Below are positions 1-5,656 of a stretch of DNA of 7,415 bases, in pieces. Below the pieces are notes generated by a model that did not search any database, was not told the origin of the DNA, and saw nothing but the letters and a program-made list of their open reading frames with translations. The stretch's first letter is position 1. Every line of letters starts with the position of its first letter. Origin of the DNA: Candidatus Mediterraneibacter stercorigallinarum (GTDB lineage Bacteria > Bacillota > Clostridia > Lachnospirales > Lachnospiraceae); contig DXCD01000025.1 in assembly GCA_019116185.1 (NCBI GenBank), positions 1 through 7,415 on the forward strand, read 5' to 3'. A program made the translations under genes and the position numbers.

Positions 1-114
1 TGGCTTGTGGAAAAACGGAAATGCGTATTGTTTTTTGATAATAGAGCGAAGACATAACCAAATATGTGGAGGGTAATATTTAGAAGTCTGAAAAATATGT
101 TCCGGAGGTGAACC

Positions 115-1905
115 ATGGACGAAGAAAATCAGAACCAAAACAGAAACCCAGCTTTTGAATCCCTGGATATCCTGATATCCAGATGGAAGGACGGGACATT
201 TGCGGAGATCATAGACGACTGGAAATGGATCTTCAGCTACAGCGCGCGATACAAGGGGGCAATTGCCTTTTATCTTATTCTCGGCATCTTCAGTACTTCC
301 ATGGGGCTGGTCAGCAGCGTGGCGAGTAAATATATGATTGATATTATTACAGGGCATGATTCCAGCAGACTGTGGGTCATGGTGGCGATCATGGTCGGAA
401 GTACGGTGTTCAGCCTCATATTCGGAAGTATTATCAGCCGTATCACGGCAAAGCTGAGCATTGATATTAATAATGATATCCAGGCGGATATCTTTGATAA
501 GATCGTGGATGCGGACTGGCTGTCCTTGAATCAATATTCTAATGGAGATATTCTGAACCGGTTTAACGGGGATATCGGCACGGTCAGCAGCAATGCGATC
601 AGCTGGCTTCCTACTATTATAATTGCGGTTTACAATTTTATTGCTACTTTTTTTGTAATTCTGCATTATGACTGGATTATGGCATTTATTGCGCTGGGCA
701 GCGCTCCTTTTATGCTGGCCATGTCCCGCTTTCTGATCAAGAAGCAGAGAGATTACAGCAAGAAGGTCCGGGAGATGAGTTCTGATCTGATGTCGTTTGA
801 GGTGGAGGCGATCTATAATTTTGATACCATCAAATCATTTGGCATCGCGCCCCATTACAGCAAGAAGATGCGCTGGTGGCAGAGCAGGTTCCGTGACATC
901 AGCCTGAAATATAATCTGTTCAGCATCAAGACAAATATCCTGATGTCTGTTATGGGGACGCTTGTGCAGTTTCTTGCATTCGGGTACTGTCTGTTCCGGC
1001 TGTGGAGCAATGATATTACGTACGGGACCATGACTCTGTTTCTCCAGCAGAGAAGCAAACTGTCGTCCGCGTTCAGTAATGTGGTTTCTATCATTCCGTC
1101 CTTCCTGAACAGCTCTGTGTCCGCGCACAGGATCAGAGAGCTTGTGCAGCTGCCGAAGGAAGTGCATATCCCGGAGAGCAGCGAGATGGACAAGTATGCG
1201 CGGCAGGGTTTCCGTGTAGAGATGAAAGATGTGAATTTTTCTTATGTAGAGGGCACCCGGGTGATCACAGAATCCGCGTTTGAGGCGAATCCGGGCGAGA
1301 TCGTTGCATTAGTAGGGCCCTCCGGGGAGGGGAAAACAACTATGATCCGCCTGATCCTGGGGCTGGTACGCCCCCAGGATGGAGGCGTCACGCTGTGCGC
1401 GGCAGACGGGACCGGAATTGAGATGAATGCGGAGACCCGCCATCTTTTTGCCTATGTACCTCAGGGAAATACGATTATATCCGGCACTATCGCCGAGAAT
1501 ATGCGGATGGTGAAGGAAGACGCCACCGACGAGGAGATCATCGATGCTCTGAAGGTATCCTGCGCGTGGGACTTTGTAGAGAAACTGCCGGATACGATCA
1601 ACAGTAATGTCGGGGAGCGCGGCCGCGGGCTTTCAGAGGGGCAGGCGCAGCGAATCGCCATTGCAAGGGCGGTGTTGAGAGATGCCCCGGTGCTGCTGCT
1701 GGATGAAGCGACCTCTGCTCTGGATGTGACGACAGAGCGTACCGTACTGCGCAATATTGTGAAGCAGCATCCGAATAAAACGTGTATCGTGACCACGCAC
1801 CGGCCCAGCGTGCTGAATCTGTGCCAGAGGGTGTACCGTGTCATGGAGACCCATGTGACAGAGCTGAGTGAAGAAGAGTCCAGCCGCATGGCAATGGACT
1901 TCTGA
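115..1905 (+). CDS. ABC exporter, fused membrane and ATPase domains (half-transporter)
   Basis: This 596-residue protein has the length and layout of a type IV (ABCB-like) exporter half that would work as a dimer in the cytoplasmic membrane. Hydrophobic segments lie near residues 47-69, 85-107, 164-184, 186-206 and 271-296, with a weaker sixth near 318-332. The ATPase domain runs from about 370 to the end: Walker A GPSGEGKTT (401-409), Q-loop Gln450, signature LSEGQ (506-510, Glu replacing the usual second Gly), Walker B VLLLDE (526-531, catalytic Glu531), D-loop SALD (534-537) and H-loop His562. There is no C39 peptidase domain, so any leader cleavage would need another protein. GGAGGTG at 104-110, four bases before the ATG, fixes the start. 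The next gene encodes an S26-like peptidase, which suggests export of a peptide or small protein, but the substrate cannot be read from the sequence; lipid, drug or glycan export remain possible. Family call is firm, substrate unknown. Confidence 0.95.
   Translation: MDEENQNQNRNPAFESLDILISRWKDGTFAEIIDDWKWIFSYSARYKGAIAFYLILGIFSTSMGLVSSVASKYMIDIITGHDSSRLWVMVAIMVGSTVFSLIFGSIISRITAKLSIDINNDIQADIFDKIVDADWLSLNQYSNGDILNRFNGDIGTVSSNAISWLPTIIIAVYNFIATFFVILHYDWIMAFIALGSAPFMLAMSRFLIKKQRDYSKKVREMSSDLMSFEVEAIYNFDTIKSFGIAPHYSKKMRWWQSRFRDISLKYNLFSIKTNILMSVMGTLVQFLAFGYCLFRLWSNDITYGTMTLFLQQRSKLSSAFSNVVSIIPSFLNSSVSAHRIRELVQLPKEVHIPESSEMDKYARQGFRVEMKDVNFSYVEGTRVITESAFEANPGEIVALVGPSGEGKTTMIRLILGLVRPQDGGVTLCAADGTGIEMNAETRHLFAYVPQGNTIISGTIAENMRMVKEDATDEEIIDALKVSCAWDFVEKLPDTINSNVGERGRGLSEGQAQRIAIARAVLRDAPVLLLDEATSALDVTTERTVLRNIVKQHPNKTCIVTTHRPSVLNLCQRVYRVMETHVTELSEEESSRMAMDF
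163..182. repeat. 9-bp perfect inverted repeat inside the ABC gene start
   Basis: CTGGATATC and GATATCCAG are separated by two bases, about 50 bases into the ABC exporter reading frame. In RNA it could form an eight-pair stem with a four-base loop. It lies wholly in coding sequence (residues SLDILISR region), and one such repeat in a window this size is not far from chance, so a function is doubtful. Confidence 0.3.
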
Positions 1906-1946
1906 CAGAGAAGAAGCCCGGCACGCGGGGCAGACCGGTTTTCGGC

Positions 1947-1953
1947 AAGGAGG
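1947..1953 (+). promoter_or_regulatory. Ribosome binding site that sets the peptidase start
   Basis: AAGGAGG lies four bases before the ATG at 1958. The same frame is open further left to an ATG at 1868, but that one sits inside the ABC exporter gene without a comparable site. This motif is the reason for choosing the shorter peptidase. Confidence 0.8.
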
Positions 1954-1957
1954 ATAT

Positions 1958-2413
1958 ATGGATGTAAAACAGGTTGACACAAGAGAATATGTGTCTGTTC
2001 TGAGGGGGATCGCGGAAGAGGGAAAGGTTGTATCCATGTTGATCGCGGGAAGCAGCATGGCGCCTTTTCTCTGCCATAACCGGGATTATATTTATTTTAC
2101 GAAACCGGAAAGAGAGCTGCGCAGAGGCGATATGGTCTTTTATCAGCGGGACAGCGGACAGTATGTGATGCACCGCATTTACAGAGTAAAGCATGAAGGG
2201 TACTATATGGTGGGGGACGCGCAGACGCAGATCGAAGGTCCGCTGCGGAGAGATCAGATCTTTGCGGTCATCACACAGGTGAAGCGGGATGGGAAGATGA
2301 TCCGGCCGGGAGATTTCTGGTGGGAATTCTTTGAACATATATGGATCAGGATTGTGCCCGCACGCCGGATCGTGACGGCCCTGTATGGGATGCTGTGGGG
2401 GAAAAACCACTGA
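1958..2413 (+). CDS. Small S24/S26-family serine peptidase, signal-peptidase-like
   Basis: From the ATG at 1958 the product has 151 residues. It carries the signal-peptidase I (S26) boxes in order: GSSMAP with predicted nucleophile Ser33, then RGDMVFY (56-62), then YVMHRI with His72 where bacterial SPase I has the general-base Lys, then GDA (86-88) and a later Asp99. His at this place is the pattern of the ER/SipW-like subgroup, so a Ser-His dyad is inferred. Unlike SipW-type enzymes there is no N-terminal membrane anchor; the only hydrophobic stretch is a short one near the C-terminus (about residues 130-147, with Arg residues in it), which could be amphipathic or a weak anchor. It follows the ABC exporter gene by 52 bases and is probably cotranscribed with it, so it may process the exported substrate. 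A role as a LexA-like S24 repressor is unlikely because no DNA-binding domain precedes the catalytic part. The cleaved substrate is unknown. Confidence 0.85.
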   Translation: MDVKQVDTREYVSVLRGIAEEGKVVSMLIAGSSMAPFLCHNRDYIYFTKPERELRRGDMVFYQRDSGQYVMHRIYRVKHEGYYMVGDAQTQIEGPLRRDQIFAVITQVKRDGKMIRPGDFWWEFFEHIWIRIVPARRIVTALYGMLWGKNH

Positions 2414-2470
2414 TTACAGGCGTGTCAAGTCTGATGAACAGTGCAATATGTGGAAATCATGTGTAAAGTG

Positions 2471-2499
2471 TTCACAGCTTTTTTAAAACGTGGTATAAT
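2471..2499 (+). promoter_or_regulatory. Sigma-A-type promoter of the phosphatase/kinase operon
   Basis: The -35 element TTCACA (2471-2476) matches five of six consensus bases and the -10 TATAAT (2494-2499) matches all six. The spacer is exactly 17 bases, and TGG directly before the -10 supplies an extended -10 TGn. Transcription would start near 2506, giving a leader of about 35 bases before the phosphatase ATG. It lies in the only sizeable gap between genes (127 bases), so it separates the exporter/peptidase unit from the polysaccharide unit. No convincing intrinsic terminator precedes it, so read-through from the left is possible. Confidence 0.8.
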
Positions 2500-2508
2500 C
2501 CCAGGTTG

Positions 2509-2527
2509 TAATCGGAACTCGTGATTA
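2509..2527. repeat. Small inverted repeat in the operon leader
   Basis: TAATC and GATTA flank nine bases just downstream of the predicted transcription start and end 13 bases before the phosphatase ATG. The position would suit a repressor operator, but the arms are only five bases long and chance is a fair explanation. Confidence 0.25.
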
Positions 2528-2540
2528 AAAGGAAAGATAA

Positions 2541-3317
2541 ATGATAGATATACATACGCATATACTTCCGGGGATCGACGACGGCGCGCAGGATATTTAT
2601 GACAGTATCGAGATGGCGGCGCTGGCATATGAGAACGGGACGCGGGTTATTGTGGCAACGCCCCACTGTAATATCCCCGGGCTGTATGACAATTATTTCG
2701 GGAAAGAATATACCCGGCTCTTTCAGTACACAAAGAAAGTCCTGAGGAAAGAGGTGCCGGGGATTACTCTGCTGGCGGGGATGGAGGCCTTTACGACAGA
2801 GGCGGTTCCGCGGCTGCTGACAGAAGGAAAGATATTTCCGATCAACCGGACAAGATACGTGCTTATGGAGTTTGACTTCCGTGAAGATCCCGGTTTTGCT
2901 GACAGAATGCTGGAACAGGTGCGGCAGGTGAAGGGGATTCCTGTGGTTGCCCATGCGGAGCGGTATGAATTCGTGCAGGATGATCCGGAGATCGTATACC
3001 GGTGGAAACAGTCCGGCTGTGAGATACAGGTTAATAAAGGAAGCTTTATGGGGCGGTTCGGACGGCACGCCCGGGAAGCAGCTTATGCTTTGCTGAATCA
3101 CAATCTTGTCAGTGTAATTGCCAGTGACGCCCATAGTCCGATTCAGCGTACAACATGCATGGCAGATGCTTATGATGAACTGCTGGGTGGATACCCGAGA
3201 GAATATCTGGATGTATTATTCGATAGCAACCCGAAGAGGATATGCAATGGGGAGAAGACAGTGGGGTTTAAGAAGATCCCGTTTCGGGAAGCGTATGGCT
3301 GGAAGGAGAAAGCATAA
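2541..3317 (+). CDS. cpsB: CpsB/YwqE-like PHP-family protein-tyrosine phosphatase
   Basis: This 258-residue protein is a typical full-length member of the metal-dependent PHP phosphatases (CpsB/Wzh, YwqE, CapC) that remove phosphate from BY-kinases in Gram-positive capsule loci. The expected metal ligands are visible: the N-terminal HTH motif in DIHTHILPGIDDG (His5, His7), TPH (His42), GME (Glu82), AHAER (His138) and SDAH (Asp196, His198). It is cytoplasmic, with no signal peptide. The start is supported by AAAAGGAAA about eight bases upstream and by the HxH motif lying immediately after Met1, as in known members. It is the first gene after the promoter and its stop codon touches the start of the next gene, so it should be made together with the two kinases downstream; their tyrosine-rich tails are the likely substrates. 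Function is well supported by family and context. Confidence 0.95.
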   Translation: MIDIHTHILPGIDDGAQDIYDSIEMAALAYENGTRVIVATPHCNIPGLYDNYFGKEYTRLFQYTKKVLRKEVPGITLLAGMEAFTTEAVPRLLTEGKIFPINRTRYVLMEFDFREDPGFADRMLEQVRQVKGIPVVAHAERYEFVQDDPEIVYRWKQSGCEIQVNKGSFMGRFGRHAREAAYALLNHNLVSVIASDAHSPIQRTTCMADAYDELLGGYPREYLDVLFDSNPKRICNGEKTVGFKKIPFREAYGWKEKA

Positions 3318-4187
3318 ATGAGAAGGCTGAGGATTGCAGTGACTGTGCTTTTTGTACTGTCATTAGCAGTATTTGTTACCTATAATGTACTGGACAGGAT
3401 TACGGAAGACCATACGCCTCCGGTTATTTCCTGCGCGGAGGACACTGTTTCTGCCAGCGTGACAGATGACGAGTCAGTGCTCCTGCAGGGGATGACAGCT
3501 GAGGACGACAGAGACGGCGATCTGACAGATTCCATCCGTGTATCCTCGATGTCGAACTTTACAGAGCCGGGGAAGCGCACGGTTAATTATGTGGTATTTG
3601 ACAGAGCGAACCAGGCGGCAACTTATACAAGAACCCTGCAGTATACGGATTATACGTCTCCGAAGATTATGCTTTCAGCGCCGCTCAGATACGATCTGGA
3701 AGATATGGGTGAAGTGAACCTGACAGAGAATATGAGCGTGGAGGACTGCCTGGACGGAGATATTAAGCAGCAGATCCGGGCTGCGTACAGCGCCGGATCA
3801 TACATTGACGGCGCGGGAGATTATCCGGTGCAGGTGCAGGTGAGCAACAGCGCGGGAGATACCTGTACTGTCGCGGTGACTGTCACTGTGACAGACGCCA
3901 CGGATTCTCTTGAACGTGACAAATATTATCCGATCCTGTCACAGTACATTGCTTATACCGGCGTTGGACAGGAACTGGATCTGAGTTCGCTCGTGATCGG
4001 GCTGGAGAGAAACGGCACGGAGTATCTCTTTGCAGAGGATGGAGACATGATTCCGGCAGGCATAGAGAGTGTGGCAATATCCGGAACAGTGGATTATCAG
4101 ACTCAGGGATGTTATACTGTGGATTATCAGTTCACGACAGCGGACGGAGTAACAGCGACGACGAAATTAGCGGTAGTAGTGGGGTAG
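3318..4187 (+). CDS. Membrane-anchored extracellular protein with Ig-like (DUF5011-like) repeats
   Basis: The 289-residue product starts with a basic MRRLR and one hydrophobic helix (about 6-24), so it is probably N-anchored with the rest outside the cell; an uncleaved anchor is more likely than a signal peptide because no AxA site is obvious. The outer part looks like two to three beta-rich Ig-like units. Unit one (about 33-110) has EDDRDGDLT at 62-70 followed by an EPGKRTVNYVVFDRANQA stretch. Unit two (about 113-193) has EDCLDGDIK at 142-150. A third, divergent unit (about 203-289) ends in a GCYTVDYQF-type strand. The D-G-D with following pG-Y-V-Y-D pattern is that of DUF5011/HYR-like domains. 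Four cysteines (39, 144, 183, 265) lie outside the membrane and could form disulfides. AAGGAG at 3303-3308, nine bases before the ATG, supports the start, which abuts the phosphatase stop codon. No enzymatic motif is seen. A role in binding glycan or scaffolding the export complex is inference only. Confidence 0.85.
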   Translation: MRRLRIAVTVLFVLSLAVFVTYNVLDRITEDHTPPVISCAEDTVSASVTDDESVLLQGMTAEDDRDGDLTDSIRVSSMSNFTEPGKRTVNYVVFDRANQAATYTRTLQYTDYTSPKIMLSAPLRYDLEDMGEVNLTENMSVEDCLDGDIKQQIRAAYSAGSYIDGAGDYPVQVQVSNSAGDTCTVAVTVTVTDATDSLERDKYYPILSQYIAYTGVGQELDLSSLVIGLERNGTEYLFAEDGDMIPAGIESVAISGTVDYQTQGCYTVDYQFTTADGVTATTKLAVVVG

Positions 4188-4192
4188 CGCAG

Positions 4193-5656
4193 ATGGAGAA
4201 AACGACAGGGGAGTCATTGGAAAATTATAAAATAGAGCCGTTTACGCTTGTGCATGATATCCTTGTAAACTGGTGGGTGATACTGCTCGGGGCATTGTCA
4301 GTAGTGATGATCGCATATATGTTCTTGAACGTAAGATATGTGCCTGAATATACAACGAGGGCGACTTTCGTTGTATCTTCGCGGAATACATCGGCTTCTT
4401 ATTCAACACTGAGTTCATCCAGCTCAATGGCCGCTACGTTTCAGCGGATTGTTGAGAGTAATGCCATGCAGGATATTCTGTGCAGCAAGCTGGGGGTAGA
4501 CCAGATCAACGGGGATATCCAGGCGAGCGTGGCTGAAGGGACAAACCTTCTGGAACTGAGGGTCACCGCGCCTTCTTCCAGAGAATCATTTGATATTATG
4601 GAAGGGATTCTGGAAAACTATTCCAGCATTTCTTTCTACACGATCGGCGATATTGTTTTAAATGTCCTGGAGAATCCTTCCGTTGCATTTTCGCCGGATA
4701 ATCCGCTGGATCTGGACAGGACCCTGAAGCAGGTGTTCTTAGCGGCGGCGGCAGTATTTGCCGTGCTGTTCGGACTGCTGTCTGTGATGAGGGATACATT
4801 AAAGACAGAAGATGATGTGGAGGATAAGCTGGACGCCCGAAGCCTTGGAGCGATCGCGTATGAGTCGAAGTATAAAACACTGAGGGAAATGCTGCGGCGC
4901 AAGAAAAGGGGACTCCTTATTACGGATCCGCTGGCCGGCTTTGGATTTGTGGAAAGCTACCGCAAATTCACTTCAAAAGTCGAGTATCGGATGGAGAAGG
5001 AAGGGTGGAAGACCCTTGTTGTGACAAGTGTGTCTGAGAATGAAGGAAAATCTACGGTGGCGGCCAATCTGGCGATCGGCCTGGCTAAGATGGATTACAG
5101 GGTAGTGCTTGTTGACGGTGACCTGAGGCGCCCGGCCCAGTTCCTGATCTTCGGGCTGCATCCGAAAGAAGAGAATGAGCTGGGGGAATTCCTGAAACGG
5201 AAGAACAGTTATGACCTTCTTATGAAGACGAAAGTCCCGAAGCTGTATGTGATCGGCGGGCGCAACTGCTATTCTTCTTCTACGGATATCATCCAGAATG
5301 ACATCACGCGGAAGTTCTTAAAAAGGTGCAGAGAGTCAGCTGACTTTGTGATTATCGATTCCTCTCCCGCGGCAGCGCTCGGAGATTCGGAGATCTGGGG
5401 ACAGTATGCGGATGCAGTACTTTTTGTAGAGCGGCAGAACTATATCGACGCGGAAGAGATCAATACAATGATCGACAAATTCCGCGCCCAGAGATCCAAT
5501 GTCCTGGGGGTTGTCATGAATAGCGTGCAGTCATTCGGCGGCGTTGCCGGCGCTACGCTCGGCAGATACAGCAGCCGGTATGGCGAGTACGGAAACTACG
5601 GGAAGTATGGTAATTATGGAAAGCGACATAAAGAAAGTGAAAATGGCGAACAATGA
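4193..5656 (+). CDS. Wzz-domain/BY-kinase fusion 1 (capsular polysaccharide tyrosine autokinase-like)
   Basis: This 487-residue protein joins a Wzz/CpsC-like membrane adaptor to a CpsD-like tyrosine kinase. The Wzz part has helices near 27-45 and 178-198 around an outer loop of about 130 residues and a Pro-containing stretch (161-170) before the second helix. After a basic linker (RRKKR, 235-239) the kinase shows Walker A' LVDGDLRRP (Asp308, Asp310) and Walker B VIIDSSP (Asp389). The P-loop is SENEGKST (Lys286): Glu-Asn replaces the usual Pro-Gly. The EX2RX2R oligomerisation motif reads ESYRKFT (254-260), with Thr in place of the last Arg. The tail has tyrosines 459, 463, 466, 469, 472 and 475. 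ATP binding remains plausible because GKST is intact. I chose the ATG at 4193, five bases after the previous stop, over an in-frame ATG at 4109 inside the preceding gene; the upstream GTGGGG is a weak ribosome site, so translational coupling is likely. It should help set polymer length and export. Confidence 0.9.
   Translation: MEKTTGESLENYKIEPFTLVHDILVNWWVILLGALSVVMIAYMFLNVRYVPEYTTRATFVVSSRNTSASYSTLSSSSSMAATFQRIVESNAMQDILCSKLGVDQINGDIQASVAEGTNLLELRVTAPSSRESFDIMEGILENYSSISFYTIGDIVLNVLENPSVAFSPDNPLDLDRTLKQVFLAAAAVFAVLFGLLSVMRDTLKTEDDVEDKLDARSLGAIAYESKYKTLREMLRRKKRGLLITDPLAGFGFVESYRKFTSKVEYRMEKEGWKTLVVTSVSENEGKSTVAANLAIGLAKMDYRVVLVDGDLRRPAQFLIFGLHPKEENELGEFLKRKNSYDLLMKTKVPKLYVIGGRNCYSSSTDIIQNDITRKFLKRCRESADFVIIDSSPAAALGDSEIWGQYADAVLFVERQNYIDAEEINTMIDKFRAQRSNVLGVVMNSVQSFGGVAGATLGRYSSRYGEYGNYGKYGNYGKRHKESENGEQ
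5567..5617 (+). repeat. Tyrosine/glycine tail of kinase 1
   Basis: The codons for residues 459-475 encode six tyrosines, the last five at three-residue steps, in a Tyr-Gly-X pattern where X is Glu, Asn, Lys and Asn. In BY-kinases such C-terminal clusters are the autophosphorylation sites and the phosphatase targets. Tyr and Gly codons vary, so it is not a simple DNA slippage tract. Confidence 0.85.

Noticed and set aside
64..111. Fifteen-codon frame (ATG to TGA) just before the ABC exporter gene
   Set aside because: It has no ribosome site of its own and no motif; its end simply overlaps the exporter's ribosome binding site.
1..114. Possible end of an upstream gene (one frame runs open to a TAA at 55-57, another to a TAA at 75-77) and a GATAAT at 37-42
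   Set aside because: The open stretches are under 26 codons and carry no recognisable motif, and no -35 element lies at proper distance from GATAAT, so neither a gene nor a promoter can be supported.
1914..1944. GC-rich short hairpin (GCCC...GGGC) followed by TTTT in the gap after the ABC gene, as a terminator
   Set aside because: The stem is only four pairs, the T run is short and displaced, and the next gene's ribosome site follows immediately.
1868..1957. Longer N-terminus for the S26-like peptidase from the ATG at 1868
   Set aside because: It would overlap the ABC exporter gene by 38 bases, has no good ribosome site, and AAGGAGG stands directly before the ATG at 1958.
2466..2486. AAAGTG...CAGCTTT weak hairpin followed by Ts, as a terminator after the peptidase gene
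   Set aside because: The stem is AT-rich with a bulge and it overlaps the -35 element of a much better promoter.
4109..4192. Longer N-terminus for kinase 1 from the ATG at 4109
   Set aside because: It lies inside the Ig-like protein gene, adds 28 residues unlike any Wzz N-terminus, and the ATG at 4193 gives the expected short cytoplasmic lead before the first helix.
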